Shown piece after piece: positions 21,698 through 35,550 of a stretch of DNA of 64,000 nucleotides; the first letter of the stretch is position 1; each line of letters starts with the position of its first letter. The notes under the pieces were generated by a model. It saw nothing but the letters and a program-made list of their open reading frames with translations, searched no databases and was not told the origin of the DNA. The stretch covers positions 6,447,501-6,511,500 of the forward strand of contig NW_024104532.1 in the NCBI RefSeq assembly GCF_003945595.2, given 5' to 3'. Made by a program: the position numbers and the translations under genes. The stretch comes from Pipra filicauda (taxonomy: Eukaryota > Chordata > Aves > Passeriformes > Pipridae).

Positions 21698-22560
21698 GTG
21701 GGCACTGGGTGATGGAGAAGAGCAAGTGGTGACTGGAATTCAGTGACCTTGGATGTGTTGCTCCCAGATCCCAGTGCCCCATAAATTAACACCCAATTAC
21801 ACAGTAACAGGAGCGATGGCCTTTTCTGTGAGTCATCACTTCACTGCCACTCGTTGCATTTCCAGCAGCAGTACTGCTCAGTGTATTAATATAAAATTAA
21901 TTTATGGTGATTAATATTAAAATATTACCAGATATTTTATTCTGGCAGTTGTTTTACTGTTCTGAAAAGCTTTGGGGAGAGCACTATATGAATGTCTAAT
22001 TCAATCCCGTGTAGATGATGGTATGCTTGGTTTCTCACAGTCAGTAATGCTTCCTTCAGTTGTCTGGATTACTTTGGAGAAGAATTTCTATTACAAATTT
22101 TATTTTTGTTCTAGGTAACAGCATTTTGATCTCATTAGCACAGATCATTTTCTCTAAACTAAGCTAGACTCTAGAGTAGCAGGAAAAGCTCCATTTTATA
22201 TCAATTAAAATATTTTGTCTTTTTGACCTGCCATATAATTAAGATCCTGTTTACTAAAGTTACCAGCATATTAGAACACTAATTGCATTACAAGCTTACT
22301 TTCTTATTTCTGAACTGTTTATGATTTAATTGACTTGATTAAACTAATTTTCATGTCTCTGTGCAATTAACTCATTAATTGAATTTATTTACACATGCAA
22401 ATACTAATATATCACCCCACTGTATCAGTAATGATTTAAAAAGACATCATTAATGCCCTAATTGAATGAATTCTTTGGAATGCATGTGCAATCTGGTAAC
22501 ACTGCAAGTTGATTTAGGAGTAATACCACCTTTATGAATATGCCTTAATGCAAGGAACTG
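21698..22560. promoter_or_regulatory. Very AT-rich block, candidate conserved non-coding cluster
   Basis: The segments around 21780-21900 and 22240-22480 show high ATTA/TAAT density (for example TTAACTCATTAATTGAATTT near 22366-22385). They also hold POU-like ATGCAAATAC-type cores near 22396 and contain no simple repeat. Texture suggests homeodomain-bound enhancers, which I infer rather than show. Confidence 0.25.
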
Positions 22561-24990
22561 AGATTTAAAGAGGGCAACGTGCAGCATGGCTGTTGTGTCT
22601 AAATATTATCCTTGTGTGCAATGAAATATTGACCTTGGGTAAGGGAAACATCTGGTGTTTTTTACTATTTTAGCAAGGAGGTACGTGATTATATTTGAAT
22701 ATTTTTGTTATTATTATAGAGACTGGATAGTAAAAAAGCATAAGAGCAAGAAGAATGTGAAAAATATCAGGGAATAAAAATCAGCATCATGTGACATCTA
22801 AAGGAAGCTTCTTCTAAGGTGTAATCCAAAGTCCAGTAGTTTTGTTCCACAGGTGATTAAAGTCACCTTTAGGTGATTTCAATACCTAAAGGAGAGTGAA
22901 CTCAGAAGTGCACCATTTCAGACTGTTTCCAAAAAATAAAGGATTTTAGATCCTACTGTTGCTTTCTAATTTGACAAACACAAATACTGGCCTGTAAAGA
23001 AAAACAAAACACTGCTTTTCAGTCCGCAGAACCCATAAAATGGAGAAATACATTCTGTTTAATCTCTTATCTCTTTTAAAAGCCTCGAAAATGCCTTCTC
23101 TTTTATGCTCCCACTCTCTGTTTATGTGCAAAGACTTGCTCGAGTGGCTAAAATCCCTAAATAGCTACAAAGCTTTTGTGATAAGAACAGGAAGTGCTTT
23201 TGTTATGTATCAAATATAACCCACCAAACACTTCAGGGTGCTCAGGATGCAGTTTCAATATATGATTTCATGCTTGTAGTGGTTTGTACTTTTATTTAAC
23301 TTTCAGCTATGAGTTATAAAAAGAAGCAAAAAGAGAAGAATTGCTAAACAGCTTCTTTCACCTTAAAATTTTATGTTTATTTTTAACATAAATACTGTTT
23401 ATGTATATAAGATCCATTTCTTAAAATAGTATCTTTAGTGGTTGTGTATTGATAAACATGCTTATTTTTAAACACAGTTTACTAGTAACCTGTTTTTGAA
23501 AAGTCAGACCATGTTTTCTTTAATCTATGAACAATAATGTTCTCATGAAAGTACTCCACTAAACATTTTCAGGATAAAATTTCACTTTAATCAGTTGCCA
23601 GTGGTGCCACTGTATAAATACAGAATCAACAGTCCTGTGTAAAGTGCAGGTCCATTTAAAACTGCTCAGAGAAGTGATACACACTTCTAACACATTAAAA
23701 AGTTTTCTCAAAACAAAGTAATCTTACTCAGTCACAGATTTACAAAATAAAAATACCACTAACAGATATTGGAAATAAAAGCAGACCCGCTCCACACCAA
23801 TTCAAGGTGATGTGTCATAGTAAGTTAGTTTGACATGGATCATTTCTTTAGCAACTTCCTGGAATTTTGTCTCCTGATCAGTCTTTTAAGTGTCAACGTG
23901 GTCCACAAAGGTTGTTGTGTCCTTTCTGCAGTGAGTACTTGTTATAAAGCTGTATCTCTGCATGTGACCATTCTCTCTCTTGACTTAAATTGGATTTTTG
24001 TGGTGTGAAAGGCTGGGGGGAAGAAAAGCTTCTGGTTTGCTTTAGCAGTCTTGTCCTGGAGAAGGATTCTAATACAGATTACTTAAGCTAATGCTGATAG
24101 CAGAGTGCACTGTGCTTGCTGATCACTATGACAATGGCTCTATTAGCCTGTACCAGGAGTGTACTGGCTGGGGATTTATTTCAATACACCATCTCCAACA
24201 GTGCAAAGTAGTCTTTTGCAAAAGGAAGGTTATTCTTAAGCTCATTGCCAAGTATCTGAGCTATAAGCCTCAAACCCCTGATCTTGACAGTGGTTCAGCC
24301 TGCATGAGGGAACTCTGAATTTTCAGTTGAATGTAGACCTTTTCTCATCCACTTTCAAACTCTCTCTTCTCTTATGAGATGGAATTTGTAGGGATGCAGC
24401 AGCAGGGAGTCTGCAGGGATGGACACACCAAGTCTGTGTATGGATAGATCTACTTTTACATGGAGATACCTGATGCACATTTGTGCTGGGCCCAGAGACT
24501 GTGAAATACTGCATAGATTCACTGGGTAGTCCCTACCAAGTGTAGGTGGCAGGGCACTGCAGTGTGGTTGAGCACAATTTCAAGATTAATCCCAAACGTT
24601 CTGTCTTAGAGGTTCTGTGGTGTAGGCAACCCTGAACCAGTGGCAGGTGAAACCATGCTGACATGGGAGCTGTAATCCCTTCCAAAAACCTTGCCTTTTT
24701 TCAGTTTTGCCACCACAGAGAATTTTCTGTGTAGGTAGCCAGTCTAACTGTGCACTGTACCAAGGCCCTGCTCCCAGCAGTGTCTTCTGGGAATGGGTTT
24801 TACAGGACTATTATTTGTTGCATGGATGAGACGAAAGATCCATGCACCAAAAGTTTTGGTGATGGCTAATTATAGCTTTCTCATTCAGGGGAAATGTAAA
24901 CCTCAACCCAGCTCTGTGTGTGCATCCACCCCAGATACCAGACCTGCACGGGAGCCTTTCCTAGCTTCCTAATTCAACTTACAGAGTGAA
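22561..24990. other. Non-coding DNA with a small nested inverted repeat
   Basis: CCTTTAGGT (22866-22874) and ACCTAAAGG (22884-22892) are exact reverse complements 9 bases apart. Beside them, AGGTGA and TCACCT form a second small dyad. Forkhead-like TGTTTATG and TGTTTATT motifs cluster near 23370-23405. No gene is supported. Confidence 0.45.
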
Positions 24991-25220
24991 AAGCACCAAA
25001 TAAGAGCAAATGTTTTAATTGTAAAGAAACAGTTTTCTTAGGTGAGACAATTGCTACGTTTGCTAAATGGATTTAATGTGCTACACAGTCTAGCAAATTT
25101 TTTAATGAATGCTAAGTCAGAAAAAACCGCATGAAGCAGCTACGGTTGTATTTGCATATTTGCTCAGGATAATTGATAGAATTGTTTAATTAAATATTGT
25201 AAAAGGCAGTAGTCTAATAC
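24991..25220. promoter_or_regulatory. Candidate conserved non-coding block with octamer
   Basis: It contains ATTTGCAT (25150-25157), the reverse complement of the POU octamer ATGCAAAT, SOX-like ACAATTG (about 25048-25054), and several TTTAATT/TTAATTAAA cores. No repeat or open frame explains it. Regulatory role inferred. Confidence 0.25.
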
Positions 25221-28200
25221 ACTCTGCAAGAAAAGTAAAACCATGAGATTCAGTAATTTATCTGATTGAACCTTTTGTATATTTAAGCAGTGAGTCTCAA
25301 CAGATGATGCATTTCTGGGTAATTGCAACTCAGCTTGAGTGGAAATGGGAAACTTCGTGATGCAGAACTCTGAACAGGTTTTACTGGACCTGAGCTTCAA
25401 CTAAAACTCATTCAGTATGGGCTTAATCACAGCTCTAAATACAAACTGAGATTGGGTTTTTCCTCTCTAGAATTATATCCCAAATGTGTTATTCAGCATG
25501 AAGTCTACCACGTGCATATTGATTATACAGTCACATATGTTAGTGTGGCCTGTATATGATATGTACATGAATATCCTGGCAACCAAAAAGACATACCTAG
25601 AACACAACATTTCTGAACCATTACAATTGTGTATTTCAGGTCTAGCTATTTTTCCAAGGAGGAAAAAGAACAACATGTCCTTTGAACATCCTTTGTAATT
25701 GCTTAGTGTCCCTGAAATAACTCTAAAAGGAGAAGTGACTGATTCAGAAACCTTTAGTGAAGCTGGTATGTGAAAAGAGAGATGGACTTACTGAACTACT
25801 CAGACAGAATTGGCTGGCCAAAGTTTCTGTGCTGCATAATAGATCAGTTGGCACAGTTTGTCCTGTTTATCATTATTTAAGGTTTAGGAACTAACGATGT
25901 GTAGGGGATGAAATATCTGGAGGATACAAGAGCAAGGAGTTTGAAACACTGATTCCTATCAGTTATTGAAGTGGGGACAAAAGAACGTACTCTAATTAAA
26001 ATGCAAAACCAGAGTGTTTGAAATCCTATTCTCAGTGTTTTCTCTGGATGGCTTCATGTTACATTACCTAAAATAAATGCAATTATTTATAAGACTTAAT
26101 TTAAACACAATGTTGATGCAAGAATTATAAATAATATGATGTAATAATAATTTATAATGTAGTCTAGTCACTTCAATCCTCAAAGCTAGTTACTAACAAT
26201 AGTTAATTAGATCTTGTAAAGTTCTGTTTAATATAAGTCTTTTCCCCAAGATTTTGTATTCTTTTCAATAATAATTTCTTTATCATATGCAACACTTCTA
26301 GCCACAGTATGGAATGCTTTGCATGTTAAGGATCACAAAATCTTTGAGCCAAGTGACTTTTTGAACTGCACTTTTTGGTCAATTCAGAAAAATCACCTGA
26401 TTTTCTTTGTGACCATGTGGGTAGGCACCTTCTTGGTTGTTGAATTCTTCTGTTTGATTTTTTTTTTCCCCTTTTTTGACTGCTGATGTAGGATGGTTGC
26501 TCCTAGTGGTGGAAGGCAGTGGAGAGAGGTACATGTGCTAGCACACTGAGTGAAGGTTATGTATATGTGTGACAGCAAGGGTTTAAAGTAAGGAAGTTTG
26601 TTCCCACACAGTAAGAATCTAATTTAGATGCTCAGGTTAGGAGATTGGATGTTCTGGGAGCCTTGCAGGATTGGTGCTTTCCTAGAGCACTTGAGCAGCA
26701 TTCTTTATATGCAGCTAGTCCCCCCCTTCAACCTATAAATGGTGCTTTGAAGGATTGCTTTAATCCTTCATCCTTGTTTTTGATCACCTAAAGAACATCT
26801 CTGAGACAGTCAGTTGCTGTGCAGGTGCTTTCAGTGATGTATGTGCTTGTTTTCTTGTCACTGGTGAGTCCTGGTCCTGCACTGCAGAGGTTAATGCAGG
26901 TTGCTAAATAGTGGATGTCAGTCTTGGAGAAACACATGAACTGGAGTCAGTGAGATGGTGCTTCAGTTCAAATGAAGTCAATAACTTAAATCAGACACTT
27001 TAAGGTTGAAACAGGTGTTGAAATATTTCCAATTTAGGAACCAGTTAGGCACATGGAATCAGCATTAGGGATGGAGCTAGGACAAAGAAAACAACTCCAT
27101 TTAATCTTTTAGAAATAGGGATGAAGGGTTCAGGTTGTCCTTTAATTCCCATACTGTTTTCTTTCAGTCAAAGATTTTGCAACATTGATTGCAGCTTTTG
27201 TAACTAGCGGTTTCTGATACTGTTGACTAACACAAGACAAGAAATTGTGAAGATATTTCACTCATTTTCCAAGGACCTCATTTTCTTATCTGTAGTCCTT
27301 ATTTCCTAAACTTCATCACCTCATTATTTTTCAAGAGGTATTCTAGACTATGTACAAAAAGGAGTTTTGTCTCTGAAAGAGCCTTCTGGCCCCAGTGTGG
27401 TACCAGTGCACAACTGTTGATGTCTTTCCACCTTAGTTTGAGCTCATGAAGCCCTAAGATTTTCTAACTGGTCTAAAGCAAATGCATGAAAATGAAGAAC
27501 TTGACATCCTATTCCATACTATTGAAAACTCCCTAACGTAGAATTCCATGGTTCTGTGATATTGGAAATCTGATGATTTGACTCTGAAACAAAACATAAA
27601 CTAGTTCAGGGACACATGTGCCTTGTTGGTAACGTGATTCCTGAAAGTCCAAGGTCAACAACACAGGTTATACCTTCTAGAACTTTTTTAATAGTTAATA
27701 CTTTATATCTTGGGTGTTTTTGAAAAAGAAATCGCTTAGATAACATAACTGAGATTTTATCATACTATATCAGATTTCTTTTGGGATTCAAGCTACTGTT
27801 CAGTTATAAAATGGGAGGTTTTTCTGCATTAAATGCTTTTTGGAGGCTTTTCTATCTAGGATTTATGGACTATTTAATAACAGGTATAGGATTTTATATT
27901 TAAAAGAAGAAATGAGTGACACAAACATTTTTTGCCAAGGAGATGAATTGCCCAGTCTGGTGTACCTATCAAGTTACAGACATAAATTTCGTTTGAAACA
28001 GAATGTTTTTTTTATTAGTAACTCTATCTTGTGACCGTTTTTCTAATGCATATTTAGTTTGGAAGAAGGAATAGAATGCATACGATCTATGAGTGATTTG
28101 ATAACTCCTTGGCATTATAAAGACTGTATTATTAAATTCCTTTTCCAAGAAGAGTTACTTCACATTCCTGTGGCTTCTTAATAGCCCATGGTGAGAGAGA

Positions 28201-31200
28201 CTTGCTTCACTCTTTGCTAGGTCATCTCTCATTAGGACATGGAAATGTTACATTTTTATAGCATCACTAAGATGCCCCTAAATATGTATGGTTATTTATC
28301 CTTCAAATTATGACTTTGGAGGGCAATTGGATGTGATGCTGTTTTGATTTATAATCATTGCAGTCTGCAAGTAAAAGGAATACAAAGAATACAAAAATGG
28401 AACTAAGTTGATTTAAGCTTTCTGAGCTGAAGGATGCACTTTCAGTATCCTTTCATCTCTTCAAGATAGAAAACACAGTATCTTTCAGTATCTGGGACAA
28501 AGGAAGGACCAGTGTAGTCCTGCGTGATTATGAATTGTTTTGTCCGTGACACTGTAAAATATGTGTCTGGTGAGGAAACCATTTCTTCTTTTCTAGTGAC
28601 CCATAGTAGTAAAGGAAAAATTGAAAAGGCTATCTAGCAGTTCCTGTTTGGTTTGCTGCAGAGAAAAGAAATAGATCTAAGGAAGTATCTCTGGGAATAC
28701 AATCTGCTCGGACTCTGAGGAGTTGGAATTAATTCTGAAGCTGTAGGGCAAGGCTTGAGAAAGGACCTCAGTGGCTGCCAGTGGATTCTTAACTAGGCAG
28801 GGTCCTGTCAGAGCTCTGGAGCCCTGGCTGCCTGAGGCCTCAGGGAGCTGGAGGGTGAAAGGGCAGAAAGAGCAAAGCCCAGAGACCGCTGCTGCTGATT
28901 TGGGGGAACAGGAAGTGCTAAGGAAAATCTGTGTTTTCAGCCTTTGAAAAGAAGACTGTGAAATGTATGATATTCCAGTGGAACAAACACTGGTATAAAT
29001 TCCCTCTTAATGCAGCAGTGACTTACCTGCTTTGATAGTCACCCCACAGTGCAGTTCCTTCTGCATTTTCCAGCCTCTGGTTCACCTGACTGACCCTGCA
29101 AAACTTTGTTGTGTAGCTCATTGGACCAATAACACACAGGATTTCCCACAGCTTCATATGTATCAGTGATCCTGAGATGATCCCTTGAGTGATGAAGTGG
29201 GAGGGGCTGATTCAGAAATTCTGGTAGTACTCATTTCACAGTTAGTCTTTGTGCTGACTCAGTATATTTAATACAGGGAACTCATAAAATCCTCTGTTCT
29301 CTTAAGTCAGATACTTGGTGAATCTCTTGTATGTGTGTAGTTTGTTGCTTTGTTTGCTTGGTTTGAGGTTTTTTTGTTTGGATTATGGTGGCTGCAATCA
29401 TTCACTTGCTGGTGCAGCATGTTTTAGGGAGCTAAAATCCAAAGAGTGAGAGAAAGGGTCCAGTATACACTGTCAGTATATGCTTGAACAGAATGAGAAG
29501 GACAAACTTATGTGACCATTATGGTTTTCTGCCAAATCCACATGAATCCAAGAGCAATCATGCACAAACATGCTCTGGAAAACAAGCCTAGTGGATTAAA
29601 AGTACTGACTACAATATGCAGCCTGGGCTTCTTATTTATTATTGGAAAAGGTTTTTTTGATCAAAAGATAAAAATGTATGTTCTGGAGCTTAAGATGACA
29701 CCTGCCTAATAGAGAGGGGCTTGATGAAAGAAAACTAGAGATGGAAATGCAAACCCTACCGGGAAACTTCCCTAAGGTACCCTCTTGGAAAGATGAGTTC
29801 TGATAATTCTACCTTTATAATATTCCTAACAGCATATTTTCCAGTAGACTTTGCCCTTTAAATTTCCCTGTTTCCATTGTCCTTACTTAAGTCTAAGTCC
29901 AAAGCTGCAAGCTACAAGTGTTTAACACTGTTCTTTTCACCTTGACAGACTATGCCTACACATACCCTGGTAATATGGAATGAAAAGCAATGCCATACAC
30001 TTAGGTTGGTCAGAAACCTCTTGGGTATTCACACTTAGTGTAAAGCTCTGTGGTCCATTTTTTTGGGAGTGCTGAATAGTGCCTATTTATTTTTAAAGAT
30101 TGAAGTTTTTCTCAAACAGTGTCATGGCAGTCTTTTAAATTGTAGAAACAACTTTTGGAAGAAAGAGATGCAATTAGTTTGGGAATTCAAACATAATGAT
30201 TGAAGCCAGGTTATCCTTTGGTTTAGAACAATGCTGAAAGACATTTTAATGCATAGTTTTGTCCACTTGTGAACAATTAGGGTTGTCAGCATAAGTGGTC
30301 AATTGAACATTTAGGTTAAACTGCACTTTTTTTTTTTTTTTAAATGTTCTGTGACATTGCATTTGGAAATGTTCCTTTGGAATTACAATCACGGCTGTTG
30401 ACTGGATAGCTGAAGTGGCAGAATCTAATTATTGCTGAAATACCCATGGCTATACCTCTTTAAAATACATCACAAGCAAACAGCTGAATAAAGGACAGAT
30501 AGTGGATGGATTGGTACAAGAAAATGCTGGTAATGGAGGCAATCTTTCAGTGAACAAGTGGATCAAGCAATTAGAGCTGGGGTTTTTGCCTCAGCAAGTA
30601 GTGCCTCTGGAAGAGACAGGAGAAGATGTAGCAAATGAGTGTTTGGATTTCTGCCTCTAAAAAGATTGTTCAGTAGTGAAATGGAAGAAAATTATACATG
30701 GTCCAGTGCTGCCATTGGTCAAGTTCAGACAGCTTTGCTAATTTAATTCGCTGTCAGTTCTGACACAGGCACACACATGGATGTGGATATATATTATGTG
30801 TATTCTTGTGCTTATATATCCTTTCCTCCACATGTTGCATATTGGGAAGTCAGAGTTTAAACTAATGAGAAACTTAACCTATTCTTATAATTTAACCTCA
30901 GTATAAAACAACTGACTTAATGTGGTGACTGATAAGCTGAAATTCTGCCCTGACACATGCCCAGTGTAACCTATTGATTGCTATGGTGTCTCATAGGATA
31001 TGTGCCAAGTTGTCTGCATGATTTTTGTGTCTGTAATCCAGATTTGAATTAACAGGTTTGAGCCTTATTTTGACCTTTCCTGAGTTTCGGTTTTTTTTGT
31101 TCTTTTTTTTTTTTTTTCTGTATTCATTGACTTTTTTAGTGTCATTATAACACTTTTTCGAATGACAGTAAAATATCTGCTGGAGATGGGCTTAATGACC

Positions 31201-33906
31201 TGGAAGTAATTAGAAGAGTCTGCAAACAAAGATAACTGTCACATCACAAACAGAACTGATATTTTATTCACATAAGCTTCTAGCTACTGCAATAAATCTA
31301 GATCATCTACTGTACTCATTAAGTGAAGAGATAATTAAAACTTGAGGGAGTCTGGATAAACCACCTGGCAGGATAACACCTTTTATGAAGAGAGACAGTA
31401 AGCAGGTCTCTAAGTCTTGAGAAGGCTTTATTAATATAAGCAAATGCTACTTGAAAGATGCCCATACAACACTATTATTTTTCTGTCTGAAAGGACTGAA
31501 TATTATAGTGTGCTCCAAGAAAAACTAGAGTAAACGAATCCTGTTCTGTGAAGTACATAATCTCTAGGCTTCACTTTCTTACCTTGAGCTGTGTGAAACT
31601 TGGTCTGTCTTTTGGGTTGTTTGCTGTTCTGTGGTGGCTTTAAGATAACTTTCTATTGACAAGTGAATGAGCTAAGGAGCAGTAAGTTCTTATGTGACAT
31701 TTTGAATTGGAATGGATCCACTGTAGTGTCAATATACTCTATATTCATTCCTTTCTTCCTAATTCCTTATGGAAGGGAGGTTTTCTGAATTTCTTGCTTT
31801 CCCTTTCTTTTTCCCCTCTGTTTGTCATGAACCTCCTAAACCAACAAGTTAGGGAATATTTGCTGTCCTGCAATACCATTTTTTTCCCCAACAAGACCAT
31901 TCAGTAACATTCATCATCTTGGTATGGATGTATAAACACCTATAAGAACATTTATTAAATGCAAAAGTTAATTGCTGATTTAACCACTGGAAGAACTGAC
32001 TCCTTTGGTAGCTGGAATTGTTGTGTTCCAGGGTAATTCAAAGTATGGCTTTTGTGCTGTGAAAATGTTGGGGTGTAATTACTGTAAAAGTACAGGACTT
32101 GCACTGCCTTTAAATTGCCCTCAAATCCCATGAAATCAGACACTTAACAATAGAGAATGTAATGTCAGGATTCACTAGGTGGTGTGGTCAGAGAAACTTC
32201 CTTGGTTTTTTTTTCTGTAAATCAGGGTGGTTCTACTCACATTTCAAGCAGATATTGGGGAAAATCAGGTTACACAAAAAATTTTGCCCGTTCTTCCTAA
32301 TTATTTATTTTTTTTGTGTCTGGATCTTAGTAGAACATTAATGATAGTGCAAAAATGCAACTGCATAATTTTATTTTTGTTGAAGTATCTAATTATTTTC
32401 CTTTTTTTAACCTCCTCAAGTAGTCAGGCAGATCTTGGATGTGAACTGAGTTCTGTTCACATCATCAGTAAAATCTGTTTTACTGCAAACAATTTTTCTC
32501 GATGCCAAGCTTCTGTTTTCAGTCTATGTCCAGGCAGACAATCTGAAAAGGTAAATGGTGTCAGAAGATGAAAAGAGCTAAACAGCCTGATTGATATTAT
32601 GTCACATAGCAGAAGGTCTTAAAGCTCTGTGTCAAGGGCTGATTAAATACAGGAGATTAAAGAATAGGAAGACAAGAATTTAGTTGCCCAAAACATTTCC
32701 TGTTGGACAGAAGTTTTAACTTTTTCAGAAGGTATATTAAGTTTGCATCTAATACATGTCAACTCCCTGATGCATTTATTCCACTTGTCTAATAGCTTGT
32801 AGTTAGAGTTTAGCCATCTGTCAGCAATTAAGGGGTAGGCACTGATTTTCAGGTACTAGGACACCTTACAAAGAGAGCCATTTGCTGGGACTTTCTCTCT
32901 TTAATGGCAAAGCCAAGGAGGAAATCAATCACGCTTTTCACTGGATCAATAACCAGTGTAATGTGGGTTTTAGTATAAAAAACAGCATCAAACCCAAACA
33001 TTGTCACTGTGCAGTACATCACTGTGACATGGTGCACAGGTGTAAAGGTGAGAGTGATTTAAGTTCCATTTGAACAGATAAGTCATGTTGCAAATAGTTG
33101 AGTAGGACTCTGTTCTTGGGCAACATTTAAAGGCCTGATTTCTTAACTCTGATTTTCTAAATGTAGTGTGCTTTAGAAATGGGGAATACAAATACTTTTC
33201 AAAAAATAAATTTCATCTGAACAGCCTGCATGGGATTTTGATCAGTAGGAGACAAGATTTTTTTTTTTGTTTGTTTATTTGATTCTTTTGTTGGAATGAG
33301 TTTAACACAAATGAAAGGCAGGAGATTGGTACCAATTAGGACTGTAATCTCCTTCCGAAGAAATCCTCCAACCCTCCCCCTCCACTCCATGCAGTGGCAG
33401 TGCAGATTTCCCTCAGAGAACTGTGTGTTGGAACTTCCCTCTTTGTTACTCCTTTCCTCCTGGTATTCCTTTCAGCTCTGTTTAGGGCTGTGCAGATGAT
33501 GGAACACAAACCTGTAAGCGATGACCATCGGTACAGAATTGATTTGATTATTTGACTTGGTGGAAAAGTTATTTAATTCTCAGCTGCCTTTTTAATTCTT
33601 TGGGTAGGAACAGCTCTGTCTCTGCTGTATTCTCCCTATCTTAGTGTAGCACAGTTGATCTTTAGGGAGGAAGGAGGCACATCTCTTTAGTGCGGACAGA
33701 GAGGACAACCATTCCTAAGATCACATTTCTGCTTTGCCCTGATGTGGCTTCTCCAGGTCTTCTGGTGTTCCAGAGGGTCTGTCTGGTTCAACATTGCCCG
33801 CTGGTAGGAAGTGTCTCTTCTATGGGAATATCCTCAGGTGCCATGCTCTGTCTTTCCCTTCACTGCACAGTCATTAAAGGGAAAATAAGGGGCCAGGTTG
33901 AAATGG
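25221..33906. other. AT-rich non-coding DNA, largely featureless
   Basis: About 8.7 kb without a supported gene. It holds scattered T runs (15 T at 31103-31117; one near 30328-30341), a palindrome TGTGCTAGCACA (26534-26545) expected by chance, and a moderately GC-richer patch at 28700-28930 with no recognisable repeat. Open frames here are 60-114 codons and unremarkable. Confidence 0.55.
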
Positions 33907-33923
33907 GTGTGTGTGTGTGTGTG
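33907..33923. repeat. (GT)n microsatellite, 8 units
   Basis: Perfect GT alternation over 17 bases. Confidence 0.9.
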
Positions 33924-35490
33924 ATAATTGCTGTTTAGGAATCTCTGCAATTTGGTGCAGCTTAGTGTCTTATACCTGCTTCAGGTCAGATTTTTACTGT
34001 TGGTGTGTAGGTGATGGTGAAGACATGCTAGATACAGGAAAAGATGAAATACGTCCATATTTCCTCAGCAGTGCAGCTTGGGTGAAGCCCAAGTTTGGGA
34101 ATCAGAATTTGTAAATACAGGCTTCTTAGGAATTATGTGGCAAAAGAATAAGGGTGGTTTGGTTATTTTTTTTTGTTTGTTTGTTTGTTTCCTTTTTTTT
34201 ATGTTTTGGGTACAATGTTGATGTAACAGTCTAGTTATTTGAACAAAATGGCCCCTTGTTTTTTCTACCCATAGCCACTATCAAGTTAAGCCATTGCATA
34301 AAAAAAAAAAATTCAAAATATAAACAGAGCTAAACAGCAAGGTTTAATAACATCTTCCAGTCATGCCACAAGCATTCCTGAAAATACTTCCCTTGCTCTT
34401 AGAAAGCATTATTTCATTCTTTTATAGTTTGATCTTTAAGCCCTGATATCATCCAATATGAAACAATTTGTTTTAAGGTCAATTACAAAATGAAATTGTT
34501 TTGAGAACATACTGCTTGAAATTACTTATTTTCCATACTTTTTGTTGCAAGTCCTCACTAATAGTAGTTGGTGTTGTACCATCTATTGTGCCAGTTCAGG
34601 GCACAGCAAGGCTACTGCAGAACCAGCTGGAGCTGTGAGAACTTGGGCAAGTTGTATTTTCTGGCATTTTTTCTGCTCTGTTTAAAAACAACAAACAAAA
34701 CCAAACCCCCAAACCCAACAACAGAACCAAAAGTACCGTAGGGTATTTCTGAACTTCCTGTGGGGCTGGTTAGTTGTGAGTCTTCATTTAGAGCTGTGAA
34801 TTGGTCCTGTGTGTTCACTTACAGAAGTGCTTTAGTGTAAACAATCCAAACTCTTTTAAGTCAATGCAAACTAATTTTGCTGGGCGTGATCTTTGGGTTG
34901 GTGCATTTACCTGTTTTTTGCTTTGTGACTAACTTAAAAGAAGCCATAAAACAACAAAAAGTCTTCTCTCTTTCAGTAATAAAGTCTATGAAATACAGGC
35001 AAATTTGCAAACTCAATGCCCTCCATTTTAAGATAAGGATGTGATGTCAGTGTTTTAATCTATATTTACAGGCACATTTGTGCATCCATTTTCTTTGCAA
35101 CCTGCTGAGAAAGCTGGAATCTGTACAGAATTAACTCTTTAGAAAAACAGCCCACTTAGCTACAGGCTTAAGCACTTTTCCCTAAAGTAGCTAGAGTTGA
35201 TAGCAGAAAAGAACAGTTGTATGCAAAATTGAAGAGAAAAAAACTGTCTCATAGAAATTAGTTATTCAAGATTAGCTTTTAATCTCCAACATGAGTACAT
35301 GAAAGTGGGAAGATGCAGTAAACTGGAAGAGAATTTTGCAGCAACTGTCTGCCAATAGTTCAGAAGACTCAGAGCATAGTATCAATGAGAGGGGCTCTCT
35401 GCATTAATTCTGCTTGTGAAGCAGTGGAATCCATTGATCTAAGCTTTGATAAAGAGATTTACTTCTGCAGAGGATTACACAAAGAGCAGT
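33924..35490. other. Non-coding DNA with T-rich simple sequence
   Basis: A TTTG-unit tract with T runs lies at about 34166-34200 and an A run at about 34301-34311. An A/C-rich patch around 34684-34735 makes the minus-strand frame 34818-34612 look open. No gene is supported. Confidence 0.5.
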
Positions 35491-35550
35491 CATTATACCT
35501 ATTTTATATATATATACACACATTATACCTGTATATATATACCCAAAATA
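35491..35550. repeat. Imperfect 30-bp tandem duplication, TA-rich
   Basis: CATTATACCT occurs at 35491-35500 and again at 35521-35530, each followed by a TATATATA run, giving two diverged units of 30 bases. Slippage at TA repeats is a likely origin. Confidence 0.65.

Noticed and set aside
26534..26545. TGTGCTAGCACA perfect palindrome
   Set aside because: Twelve-base palindromes are expected about fifteen times per 64 kb; it has no recognised motif and no context.
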